Of a stretch of DNA of 23,949 nt, positions 15,985 to 23,170 are shown piece by piece (positions within the stretch are counted from its first letter, which is position 1; each line of letters starts with the position of its first letter). The position numbers and the translations under genes were made by a program. The DNA is from CAYVBE01 sp964448935 (GTDB lineage Bacteria; Planctomycetota; Brocadiia; SM23-32), in assembly GCA_964448935.1 (NCBI GenBank), contig CAYVBE010000045.1:1-23949 (forward strand), in the 5' to 3' direction. The notes under the pieces are model-generated. The model was not told where the DNA came from and did not search any database. It saw only the letters and a list, made by a program, of their open reading frames with translations.

Positions 15985-17676
15985 ATGAAGGCTGAATATC
16001 TGCTGGCCGGTATGCTGATCCTTGTCGCGGCCGCCTGTGCCGCAACGCAGGAAACCGGAACGTTTTCCCCCGCCGATGAGGAGGGCTTCGAGCGCATCTT
16101 CAACGGTGAGAACCTGACCGGCTGGGACGGCGATCCGCGCCTGTGGTCGGTCCGGGACGGCGCCATCCGCGGCGAGACCACAAAGGAAAACCCCGCGCAC
16201 GGGAATACCTTCCTCGTATGGCGCGGCGGAAGGCTGCGGGATTTCGTCCTGAAGATCAAGTTCCGCATCCAGAACGGCAACTCCGGAATCCAGTATCGCA
16301 GCAAAGAGTTCAGCAAGTGGCGCATCTCCGGCTACCAGGCCGAGGTCGAGAACAAGCCCGGCAAGGTGGGCTTCCTGTACCACGAACGCGGCCGCGGCTG
16401 GCTGGTGAACGTCGGCGATTTCATGGTGATTGACGAAGAGGGCAACAAGAACGTGGTTGCAAAGGTCTCGGACGTCGAAGCCCTCAAGGAGACCGGCTAC
16501 TACGCCAGCAAAGAATGGAACGAATACACCATCATCGCGCGCGGCAACCACCTGCTGCACTACCTGAACGGCCACCCCACAATGGCCCTGATTGACAACG
16601 ACCGCCTCACGGACCCCGATGACCCGAAGGACCGCGCGGGCGCCGCGCGCGAGGGACTGCTCGCACTGCAGATACACGCAGGGCCGCCCATGGTGGTCGA
16701 GTTCAAGGATATCCGGGTCAAGCACCTGAAACCCGACTACGGCCGGGCAGTCCGGCTGTTCAAGGAACAGAACCTGGATTGCCTGGCGCCCTCCACGGAG
16801 GCGACCGAAGGCATCTTCGCCAACTTCACGCTGCACATGCAGATGAAGCACACCGAGGCCGGAAGCGCGGGCCTGTTGCTGCGCAAGACCGGCTCGGACA
16901 AGCAGGCGATCGAGGTCGAATGCACCGCCGGCCCCGGCGACCAGCCGGTGGGTGAATGGAACGATTACGACATCATCCTGGACGGAGGCCGGCTCGAAGT
17001 CAGGGTCAACAACGTGCTGCAGGGCGTGAGGACTGGATTACCGGAAACTCCGGGGCAGATCTGCCCGCGCGGTGGGGGTGCCCCGGCGGAGTTTCGCAAC
17101 ATAGTACTGATCCCGATCGAGCCCGAGGAGTCCGGCTTCAAACCCGTGGACTTCTCCACCTGGGAGACCGAGGGCAACTGGAAGGTGGACGAGCACGGCG
17201 TCCTCACGCTGGAACCCCGACCGGGCGACAGGGGCTGGCGGCGTTTCGAGGACTACATCTGGGCGCCGAAGAAGTACGGCGACTTCGCCATAGACCTGGA
17301 GTTCCGCATCCCGCCCGGCGGCAACAGCGGCGTCTTCTTCCGCGTCGGTGAGAAGCAGAACGCCGTCGCAACCGGGATAGAGGCCCAGATACTCGACACC
17401 CACGGCAAACAGAACCCCGGCCCGCACGACTGCGGCGGCGTGATCGGCACGGTGGGCCCGAGCAAAAACATGGCGAAGCCCGCAGGCGAATGGAATCACA
17501 TGGCCGTCACCTGTCGCGGAGACCGCCTGCAGATCGAGCTAAACGGAGAGCAGGTCGTGGACGTGGACTTGAGCGAAACCGGCCGCGCCGACCGCCCATC
17601 GGTCGGCTACCTGGGCTTCCAGGACGAGGCCAAAAAGGTCGAATACCGCAACGTGCGGATCAAAGAGCTCCCGTAG
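15985..17676 (+). CDS. Exported DUF1080 (3-keto-disaccharide hydrolase-type) protein with repeated domains
   Basis: A 563-aa protein whose start at the second of two adjacent ATGs (15982, 15985) suits AGAGG at 15974-15978. A hydrophobic N-terminus ending LVAAACAA looks like a signal peptide, possibly a lipoprotein one (Cys18). A full DUF1080 domain spans about 34-247 (FERIFNGENLTGWDG, IKFRIQNGNSGIQYRS, FKDIRVK). A second full domain spans about 385-563 (WKVDEHGVLTLEP, LEFRIPPGGNSGVFFRV, EYRNVRIKELP). Residues 252-377 between them look like a degenerate third copy (GEWNDYDIILDGGRLEVRVN, EFRNIVLIPI). DUF1080 is a concanavalin-like beta sandwich; some members hydrolyse 3-keto-glycosides and others may only bind sugar. 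As the last gene of the + strand locus it probably acts on products of the secreted enzymes. The family is clear; the reaction is inferred. Confidence 0.85.
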   Translation: MKAEYLLAGMLILVAAACAATQETGTFSPADEEGFERIFNGENLTGWDGDPRLWSVRDGAIRGETTKENPAHGNTFLVWRGGRLRDFVLKIKFRIQNGNSGIQYRSKEFSKWRISGYQAEVENKPGKVGFLYHERGRGWLVNVGDFMVIDEEGNKNVVAKVSDVEALKETGYYASKEWNEYTIIARGNHLLHYLNGHPTMALIDNDRLTDPDDPKDRAGAAREGLLALQIHAGPPMVVEFKDIRVKHLKPDYGRAVRLFKEQNLDCLAPSTEATEGIFANFTLHMQMKHTEAGSAGLLLRKTGSDKQAIEVECTAGPGDQPVGEWNDYDIILDGGRLEVRVNNVLQGVRTGLPETPGQICPRGGGAPAEFRNIVLIPIEPEESGFKPVDFSTWETEGNWKVDEHGVLTLEPRPGDRGWRRFEDYIWAPKKYGDFAIDLEFRIPPGGNSGVFFRVGEKQNAVATGIEAQILDTHGKQNPGPHDCGGVIGTVGPSKNMAKPAGEWNHMAVTCRGDRLQIELNGEQVVDVDLSETGRADRPSVGYLGFQDEAKKVEYRNVRIKELP

Positions 17677-17954
17677 AGCGGCTCACGGCCAATGCCGCCA
17701 CCGGCTGCCACACGCTCTCCGCGAGGTCATTGCGAGGGGCCCCAGGCCCCGCAGAAATCTCGCCGTTTCCGGCACACACGCCATCAGCGTCCGAACGCCA
17801 AAGACGAGATTGCTTCGTCTGGCCGTCGGACTCGCAATGCTTCCGCACACATCGCCAGGAAGTCGGGCATAGCCGGTTTCCACGTGCATCAGGGGCGAAC
17901 TGCTGGTAGGCTCTCTGCAAACGATCCAGCTATCCCGCAGGTCGGAGGAGCCCG
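17677..17954. other. Intergenic stretch dominated by an inverted-repeat element
   Basis: There is no gene I can support in these 278 bp: open frames crossing it read as shadows with no ribosome-binding site. Its centre is the inverted-repeat element at 17728-17839. The last bases, GGAGGAG at 17944-17950, are the ribosome-binding site of the following ORF. Confidence 0.6.
17728..17839. repeat. 112-bp imperfect inverted-repeat element (REP/MITE-like), full copy
   Basis: CATTGCGAG (17728-17736) is matched by its reverse complement CTCGCAATG (17831-17839). The inner arms also pair: GCAGAAATCTCG (17751-17762) against CGAGATTGCTTC (17805-17816). The left arm contains its own hairpin GGGGCC/GGCCCC. 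The overall plan, CATTGCGAG..GAAGCAATCTCG inverted around a loop of about 40 bp, matches a widespread class of non-coding palindromic elements in bacterial intergenic DNA. A related half copy lies at 18996-19043. Confidence 0.7.
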
Positions 17955-18196
17955 ATGCCCGTTGTGGCTATTGGCATACCGGCGCTGGTCATCCTGGCGG
18001 CCGCCGAGCTGATCCTGGCCGGGACCTGGTCCGACTACATGCGTTTCGGCATCCCGCTCTTTCGCCGGTCAACCGGTTACCGGGTCAAACCAAAGGCCCC
18101 GCTTGTCGCCAAGAGGCTGTCGGGCGAGTTCGGAGGTCTTCTTGCGCCTCGGATCCTCTTTCTTGCCTCCGGGCCCGACGAGATAGCACTCCGGGA
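17955..18196 (+). CDS. Small membrane-anchored protein, 3' end lost at the scaffold gap
   Basis: Eighty codons are readable before the run of N. The ATG has a strong Shine-Dalgarno GGAGGAG 4 nt upstream, better than chance for a spurious frame. Residues 1-23 (MPVVAIGIPALVILAAAELI and following) form one hydrophobic helix, followed by GTWSDYMRFGIPLFRR and a basic, soluble stretch ending GPDEIALR. The helix followed by a positively charged segment suggests an inner-membrane anchor with a cytoplasmic tail. I do not recognise the family. If the 12-bp sequence shared by both contig ends is a true overlap, the frame would continue DGLGTRDRP and stop at 18334-18336, making an 89-aa protein; otherwise the remainder is missing. 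Confidence 0.5.
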
Positions 18197-18296
18197 NNNN
18201 NNNNNNNNNNNNNNNNNNNNNNNNNNNNNNNNNNNNNNNNNNNNNNNNNNNNNNNNNNNNNNNNNNNNNNNNNNNNNNNNNNNNNNNNNNNNNNNN
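18197..18296. other. Scaffold gap (100 N)
   Basis: A run of exactly 100 N, a conventional placeholder for unknown gap length. The sequence immediately left (18185-18196) and immediately right (18297-18308) is the same 12-mer AGCACTCCGGGA, so the real distance could be zero with overlap, or one or more repeat units. Confidence 0.98.
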
Positions 18297-18405
18297 AGCA
18301 CTCCGGGACGGTCTTGGCACGCGCGATCGCCCTTGAGCCTGGCGCCGCCCTTCTCCCTCTGTGGTCGCCTGCTCCGTTGTTTTTCGCACCTTTGGCACGT
18401 TGCAG

Positions 18406-18434
18406 TTGACGGGAAGGCCGCTCTGCGGTTTACT
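18406..18434 (+). promoter_or_regulatory. Possible sigma70-type promoter of the DUF6933-like gene
   Basis: TTGACG (18406-18411) and TTTACT (18429-18434) are 17 nt apart, about 40 bp before the ATG at 18476. The -35 matches 5/6 and the -10 matches 4/6 of the consensus. Sigma factor use in this lineage is unknown. Confidence 0.35.
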
Positions 18435-18475
18435 GTGGTCCGTCCTCAAGCGAAGGGTGGGAGAGAGACGTGGGC

Positions 18476-18979
18476 ATGATCCTGCGTGTGACGGGCAAAC
18501 TGGGCAAGAAGATCAAGGCGCCTCCGCAATCCTGCCTGTCGCCGGCGGAGAACCCGTTCGCCGACTGGTCCGCCCACCTGTTTCGCGCCGACCGACGGCA
18601 GTACATCCTCGTCGCCAACACCCCGTCGCTCTACTCCGTTGTGCTGCGCGGGCGCGGCATCACCGGCAAGGACGAACTGGTGGAGCGGATGCTCCAGCGG
18701 CTGCGGGACTACATGGTCGCGGACGGATTCGGCCCGATCTTCGATGCCTTCATAGCCCCCGCCGCCGAAGCGGTCATTCTGTCCAAGACCCTCAACCCGA
18801 GAATCACGGGTTCCATAACCGATCTGGTGCACATGGCGCGTTACGAGTTGGAGGAGAGGTGGACGCCGCTGGATGCCGTCCCCGACTTTGTGAACGAGAG
18901 CCCGGTAAGCATGCTCGAAGTGCTGTTCCCCCGCGACGCCCTCAGGGTCCAGGCAGCAGCCCGGATGTTCGGCCGCTGA
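18476..18979 (+). CDS. DUF6933-like protein
   Basis: A 167-aa soluble protein. The ATG at 18476 (MILRVTGKLGKKIK) is preferred over the in-frame GTG at 18470 because family members begin MIxRxTxKL and GAGAGAG (18461-18467) is well spaced. The core ENPFADWSAHLFRADRRQYI followed by LVANTPSLYSVV fits the DUF6933 pattern of DWxANLxxxxRxxxLLxTxxxxLxSV. No signal peptide or membrane helix is present. The C-terminal half is helical (DELVERMLQRLRDYM, ITDLVHMARYELEE) and ends RMFGR. The function of the family is not known; members are small, cytoplasmic and patchily distributed. It sits alone between repeats and the scaffold gap, which fits an accessory gene. The family name is from memory and needs a profile search. 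Confidence 0.7.
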   Translation: MILRVTGKLGKKIKAPPQSCLSPAENPFADWSAHLFRADRRQYILVANTPSLYSVVLRGRGITGKDELVERMLQRLRDYMVADGFGPIFDAFIAPAAEAVILSKTLNPRITGSITDLVHMARYELEERWTPLDAVPDFVNESPVSMLEVLFPRDALRVQAAARMFGR

Positions 18980-18995
18980 GTGTTCCCCGCCCATC

Positions 18996-19043
18996 ATCAC
19001 TGCGAGGGGCCGCCAGGCCCCGCGCCAATCTCGCCGTTTTTTC
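18996..19043 (+). repeat. Half copy of the inverted-repeat element
   Basis: CACTGCGAGGGGCC followed by GCCAGGCCCCGCG and CAATCTCGCCGTTTT closely matches the left arm of the element at 17728-17770, in the same orientation. The arm folds into a hairpin (GCG-A-GGGGCC, loop GCCA, GGCCCC-G-CGC type). The right arm is absent or too decayed to see. It starts 17 bp after the stop of the DUF6933-like gene; a T6 run at about 19037-19042 could assist termination. Confidence 0.65.
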
Positions 19044-19232
19044 CGCAAGCCCCCCCGGCGGCCGAAGGTCCGGTGATTGCAACACACAGTTTTCTTCAGA
19101 ACTCCTACAAAGGGGTTCCAAATCTATATCATCGGGTCCAGTGACAGAATGCCGATTCATCACGCCTTGCACAATTTCCCCCGCGTGGTGCGCTTGTCAA
19201 GCGAGGGCCGACCTCCACCAGACAAGAGAGGT

Positions 19233-19273
19233 GGGGCACACAGCTCTTGGTCTTTTGGCAGAGCCGGTGCCCC
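19233..19273. repeat. Nested inverted repeat
   Basis: GGGGCAC (19233-19239) pairs with GTGCCCC (19267-19273), and inside it GCTCT (19243-19247) pairs with AGAGC (19260-19264), leaving a 12-nt loop. It lies 32 bp past the stop of the last minus-strand gene, where a transcript end structure would be expected, but it lacks a flanking T run. Confidence 0.5.
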
Positions 19274-19305
19274 GTTGCTTGTCAGTCCATGCTACCAAGG
19301 GTCTC

Positions 19306-20550
19306 TCACCACAGTGCCGGCACAGCGGATTTGGCCGGTTCGCCCTTTGGCATGGAAAGGTCGGTTTTCGGGCGGCCGAGCTTCGGCCCCCACGATTTGC
19401 CGAACTTCTCCAGCGGGCGTTCCTCTCTGACCCATTCCAGCGGGCAGACCTGTTTCATCTCGTCGGGCAGACGGGAGTAGTATGCATCCCGTGCCCTGGC
19501 CCTGCCATCGAACAGGGCTTTGATCTTCGGGTATGCGTAGTCCACGGTCACCACCGTTCCCAGGCCGGAAAGCACGATGATGGCCGTGCCGGGATTTGAG
19601 CACGCGGCTATGATTACACCGGTTGTAACCCCTGCCGCGGCGCCCTTGATGCCCGTGTCCATCATTCTCTCCGGCAGATCGTTCGGATTGATCTTCCCTC
19701 GGAGAGCATTGATGACGTCCCGGGTACCCTGGAAGGCGATGTACGCCACGCCCACGCCCGCCCCGGTCTTCACGGCGAGCACCAGATGGTCTCCGACTGC
19801 GGCAACGGTTCCTTCAGTCGCCAACCATGCGGAACCGGCTGCTGCATCGTCGGTTCCGACGTTGGCAATTGCCTCGCTGCCGGAGATGTCTCCGGAGGCC
19901 CAGCGATACCCGTTGATAGAGCCGGAAACGACAGTCGTGACCGCAATGACCTTCACCCCTCGCAGGGCCAAGGCTTTGACCGACGAACGCGTTCTGACAA
20001 GCCTCGTCGGATCGTCGCCGTCAAACTCCCGTTGCGACTTGTCAACCCACTCCGGGAGTTTCTCCGGCAGGCGACCATCTTTGCTGACGTGATCTTCGAT
20101 TGCCAGGGCTTGCTTTTTCATCTCCGGGGTTATCTCCCAACCATCAACGAGAGCCTTGTTGTGCGCCACGTCTGATACTTTGTGCATCCGGGCGGCATTG
20201 AGAGTTTCCTGAGAGACCTGCCCGTTTCCGCTCAAGGCTTTAGCCGTGCGGATGGGGTTATGACGTAAATTCCCGTGGGTCCTCGGGTTTACCGGCCTGC
20301 CAGTGCTGCTCACAGTGTACTCCCCAGTCTGAGTGGATGGGTAATCCATCCATTTATTGACGGAGTCCAACTTTTGAAGGGACATGCTGCCCAAGCCGCC
20401 CCTCCGTGCCGGAGTTCCCAGGAGCAGTCGCCCAAATTCGTTGTGCCCCAAACGGTCCAGCGCGAAGCCGCTGGACGGAAAACACGCTGCCCCGAGGACT
20501 GCGACCAGGAAGATCATTCCGACTCTTCTGGTTTGGTTTGGTGATCTCAT
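19306..20550 (-). CDS. Exported protein of unknown function with His/Asp cluster and Gly/Ala-rich hydrophobic segments
   Basis: A 414-aa protein, last gene of the minus-strand operon. AGGAG 7 nt before the ATG supports the start. Residues 1-30 form a signal peptide (hydrophobic core GMIFLVAVLGAAC, likely cleavage after GFA). Residues 31-160 contain GHNEFG, THGNLRHNP and MHKVSDVAHN, giving His36, His92, His97, His123, Asp127 and His130; the HxxxDxxH spacing recalls metal-binding phosphohydrolase or phospholipase folds, but I cannot name a family. Residues 198-212, 238-273 and 302-340 are hydrophobic, rich in Gly, Ala and Val, and could insert into a membrane. The C-terminus is basic and Pro-rich. 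It follows the TPR gene by 35 bp, so it is probably controlled with the sigma factor and kinase. The role is unknown; effector or envelope component are both possible. Confidence 0.72.
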   Translation of the reverse strand: MRSPNQTRRVGMIFLVAVLGAACFPSSGFALDRLGHNEFGRLLLGTPARRGGLGSMSLQKLDSVNKWMDYPSTQTGEYTVSSTGRPVNPRTHGNLRHNPIRTAKALSGNGQVSQETLNAARMHKVSDVAHNKALVDGWEITPEMKKQALAIEDHVSKDGRLPEKLPEWVDKSQREFDGDDPTRLVRTRSSVKALALRGVKVIAVTTVVSGSINGYRWASGDISGSEAIANVGTDDAAAGSAWLATEGTVAAVGDHLVLAVKTGAGVGVAYIAFQGTRDVINALRGKINPNDLPERMMDTGIKGAAAGVTTGVIIAACSNPGTAIIVLSGLGTVVTVDYAYPKIKALFDGRARARDAYYSRLPDEMKQVCPLEWVREERPLEKFGKSWGPKLGRPKTDLSMPKGEPAKSAVPALW

Positions 20551-20585
20551 TTCTGGTCTCCTGCCATTAGAGTAATTGGCGGCAG

Positions 20586-21446
20586 TCAGCGGCTGTCAGC
20601 CGAGCCCATGCCGTTTGCGAGCGCGGTGCGCAATTTGTAGCGCTCTCTGTCTCGTGTACCCAGTTCGGCGTTGCACTTGATCCACATCTCGACCTTCTTC
20701 TGGCGCACGCTCGGTGAGAGTGCCTGGACATCAAGAACGTCCAGAAGGGCAAGAGCGGCGATGAACATGTCTTCGTCGTCACCCCACTCCCATCCGTTGC
20801 CTTCGAGTTCCTTATAGACGCCGAAGAATGCCTCAAGACCGTTCGGTTCGAGGCTTTTCGGCACGGCATGCCTGGAGACGGCCCACCACCATTTCGGATG
20901 CTTGCCGGTTTCGTACAGCTTACGGGCCGCGGCGATCAGCCGTTCGGCAAACGCATCTTGCTCCTGTTGCACCGTCTGCTGATGCGACACCAGCCTGGCG
21001 ACATCAGTTTGTGTCACATGCTGGCCGGAAACCAGGAGGCTGCGCCAGCGGCGGATGGCAGCTGAAGCGTGCTCGTAAGCCTGCTGGGCCTCAGCGTAGC
21101 CACCTTCCACTTCGTGCTGGGCCGCGAGCGCCAATGACGCGCGTACGAAGACCTGCCAGGCGTCGGGGGACTCCGGCGCCCGGTTCACAGCGTTCTCGGC
21201 CAGCACCGCCGCCTGCCGGAACTCGCCCGCTTCCAGCAGCCGTTGCGCCATCGCTGCCGGGTCTGCGTCCGCAGCAGTGCTTTCGATTGCAGTCGGTACC
21301 GCCTGCGTGGATGCGTCGCGAGCGGACGTGTCTCCGCGGCCCCCGAGAATCCCCAGAATCACCACGGTCAGGACAACCACTCCCAGGATGGCCCCGAGAG
21401 CACTGACCACTCTGCCGTCCATACGCCTTCGCAGGTAACCCATCAT
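20586..21446 (-). CDS. Single-pass membrane protein with TPR-like repeats
   Basis: A 286-aa protein. GGGAGGGG lies 5 nt before the first of two adjacent ATGs. A basic N-terminus (YLRRRMDGR) precedes one membrane helix at about 13-35, so the rest is probably outside the cytoplasm. After a linker, residues 61-125 read as TPR-like helix pairs (AMAQRLLEAGEFRQAAVLAENAV, then YAEAQQAYEHASAAI), which usually bind partner proteins. The C-terminal part is helical with an acidic WEWGDDEDMF segment and no motif I recognise. It lies between the kinase gene (164 bp upstream, with a 10-bp perfect hairpin between them) and the exported unknown protein. It could be a scaffold connecting the kinase's outer domain to the exported protein; that is inference. 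Confidence 0.75.
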   Translation of the reverse strand: MMGYLRRRMDGRVVSALGAILGVVVLTVVILGILGGRGDTSARDASTQAVPTAIESTAADADPAAMAQRLLEAGEFRQAAVLAENAVNRAPESPDAWQVFVRASLALAAQHEVEGGYAEAQQAYEHASAAIRRWRSLLVSGQHVTQTDVARLVSHQQTVQQEQDAFAERLIAAARKLYETGKHPKWWWAVSRHAVPKSLEPNGLEAFFGVYKELEGNGWEWGDDEDMFIAALALLDVLDVQALSPSVRQKKVEMWIKCNAELGTRDRERYKLRTALANGMGSADSR

Positions 21447-21490
21447 GGTTACCCCTCCCTTCCTGCGGGAGTCAGGGCGCGCACCATTCA

Positions 21491-21519
21491 GTAGACCGAC
21501 CGCGCCCTCGTCGGTCTAC
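21491..21519 (-). promoter_or_regulatory. Perfect 10-bp inverted repeat between kinase and TPR genes
   Basis: GTAGACCGAC (21491-21500) and its exact reverse complement GTCGGTCTAC (21510-21519) flank a 9-nt loop. It sits in the 164-bp gap upstream of the TPR gene. There is no T run on the minus strand after it, so it may be an operator, RNA-processing or RNA-stability hairpin rather than a simple terminator. Confidence 0.6.
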
Positions 21520-21610
21520 CTATAGTGCGATTGAGCGGAGAGACGCCGAGGGAAATTCAACCTTCGGCCCGCAATGGACATCTGGAGAGCGACGCCCGGC
21601 GGCGCGGATC

Positions 21611-23170
21611 TCAGTTGGCATCTTGTCGGAGATCAAGTTCGCCGTCTATCTGCAGGATGCCTTTTTCCCATTCAATTCTGCCAGATGGCTCCGGTTGGAG
21701 GACCTTGCTGGACCATTGCTCTCTGTCTTCACTCTGTGCCACTACAAATCGCTGAGCATTTCCCGGCCAACTACTGGGGTCCCATTCCAATATGGCCGTA
21801 ACTTTGGCCCCCGGTGTCCAGCCCCCGACTTCGATTGGTTCCTTGAGCTTGCTCCGCCGAGTGCGCGGGTCTCCCGGTACTGGCGGAAGAGCGATCTCAA
21901 TCTTCTCAGCTCCCTCAACCGACAGTTCAAAGTGCAGTTGGACCGTCTCGACTCCTTCATTCATCTCACATTGGATCTGGCGTAGCCGCACGGTCCCCCG
22001 CACGTCATATTCCTCGACGGTCTCCTCTTGCCGTCCGAGGTTTTTAATCGCATCCTCTGCGAACCGCCTGTCGTTCGCAGTGACATCCGGGCTCCGGAGT
22101 ATTCTCTCGGCAACGGCACGTTGCGCATCCGGATTGAGCTTGAAACGCCCAAGTTCCGAATGGACTTCGCTTCCTTCAAGTTCGAAAATGCGTTCCAGCA
22201 GTGGTGGTTCAACTATATGCCGCGTCACGAATGCACTAATAAACCCGACCAGCGTTGCTACGCACGTAAACACTGCCAGCCAGCGGTAGCGGTTCCTCGC
22301 TGTTCTTGCAAGCCAGGAACCTGCAGTGACCGGGATTCGCCAAGTTGACAATGCGTTTTCGAACTCCCCAGCACTTCCGAATCGCTTCTGAGGCTTGTGT
22401 TCGAGCGATTTCTGTAGGCAATACGTCAGTATTGGGTGGTTAGACAGTTCTGGCGGAGGAACAACGCGGTCGTGCCGATCGACCGGTGCGGTCAGACCTC
22501 GTTCCCATACTGGTTTCCTGCCCGTTGCAATTTCGTGGAGCAGACTGCCCACGGAGAATATGTCGCGCGCGGGGTGGGAACCTCTCTCGGGCGGAATGTA
22601 GCCCCTGCTTCCTGCTTCCGGTGCTTCCTCGTCGTTGATTTCGGCGGCGATCCCAAAATCGAACAGGACCGCTCGCCGCCTCTCTCCTTTTCCGACCAGT
22701 TTGATGTTTGAGGGCTTCACGTCTCGGTGTACGATACCCCGTTTGTGAATCTCATCGAGGGCTCGGAGAACATCTCGAATTACCCACTTTGCGAGAGACG
22801 CCGACGGGCCGTTCTCGCGCAGGCACTCCTGCACGGTCGGGCCGCGCAAGAAATCAAGCACCAGGACCTTTCGGTCGCCGATGCCTGTTGCGGGATGCGA
22901 GTGGACGATATGAGGGTTGGTCTCGGTTCCCTTGAGTCGTATGAAGACCTTCTGCTCGCGTTCGAAGTTCCGGTTGCCTTCGTCCCGGATGAAGATCTTC
23001 GCCACGTAGCTGTGGCCGTCCTTGTTGTTCTTGACTTCGTATACCTCTGCTTCCCCGCCTTTGCCGAGGAGCCGCACGATCTCATAGTCCGCCCCCAGTT
23101 GCTCGCCGGGCTCGAAGCTGCCCAGATTCGCCCAGACCTCCTGAATATCATCATCAAGCCATCGCGTCAT
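21611..23170 (-). CDS. Transmembrane Ser/Thr protein kinase (PknB/Hanks type)
   Basis: A 519-aa kinase. The cytoplasmic kinase domain spans about 29-275: Gly-rich loop GKGGEAEVY (36-44, third Gly replaced by Ala41), ATP-binding Lys58 in VAK, catalytic HRDVKPSN (148-155, Asp150), DFG (171-173), PPE (193-195) and the following DIFSVG. All residues needed for activity are present. One membrane helix lies at about 297-315, followed by some 200 residues expected outside the cytoplasm: a helical part (LNPDAQRAVAERIL) then a beta-rich domain (VRGTVRLRQIQCEMNEG, VGGWTPGAKVTAILEWD). This could sense a ligand or stress; no PASTA or other known sensor repeat is visible. The ATG overlaps the end of the sigma gene by 17 bp, and GAGAGG lies just upstream, indicating coupled translation. 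The likely partner is the sigma factor. Confidence 0.92.
   Translation of the reverse strand: MTRWLDDDIQEVWANLGSFEPGEQLGADYEIVRLLGKGGEAEVYEVKNNKDGHSYVAKIFIRDEGNRNFEREQKVFIRLKGTETNPHIVHSHPATGIGDRKVLVLDFLRGPTVQECLRENGPSASLAKWVIRDVLRALDEIHKRGIVHRDVKPSNIKLVGKGERRRAVLFDFGIAAEINDEEAPEAGSRGYIPPERGSHPARDIFSVGSLLHEIATGRKPVWERGLTAPVDRHDRVVPPPELSNHPILTYCLQKSLEHKPQKRFGSAGEFENALSTWRIPVTAGSWLARTARNRYRWLAVFTCVATLVGFISAFVTRHIVEPPLLERIFELEGSEVHSELGRFKLNPDAQRAVAERILRSPDVTANDRRFAEDAIKNLGRQEETVEEYDVRGTVRLRQIQCEMNEGVETVQLHFELSVEGAEKIEIALPPVPGDPRTRRSKLKEPIEVGGWTPGAKVTAILEWDPSSWPGNAQRFVVAQSEDREQWSSKVLQPEPSGRIEWEKGILQIDGELDLRQDAN

Larger units (their letters stand above)
18980..19305. other. Intergenic region between convergent genes
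   Basis: These 326 bp separate the DUF6933-like gene (+) from the end of the minus-strand operon. No credible gene: long open frames crossing it are shadows lacking a start signal. It contains a half copy of the inverted-repeat element (18996-19043), a small hairpin GAACTCCT/AGGGGTTC (about 19098-19117) and a nested inverted repeat at 19233-19273. None ends in a strong T run in the expected place, so a terminator is possible but not shown. Confidence 0.6.

Noticed and set aside
14214..16325. 703-codon minus-strand open frame opposite the Tat sulfatase
   Set aside because: It overlaps a sulfatase with an intact active site and has no recognisable domain or start signal; it arises from third-position G/C bias.
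19233..19273. Nested inverted repeat considered as an intrinsic terminator of the minus-strand operon
   Set aside because: There is no T run after the stem on the minus strand, so it is reported only as an inverted repeat.
18361..19599. 412-codon plus-strand open frame crossing the DUF6933-like gene, an intergenic region and the end of the minus-strand operon
   Set aside because: It spans several better-supported features in other frames, has low-complexity Arg/Pro/Ala-rich content, and crosses repeat DNA.
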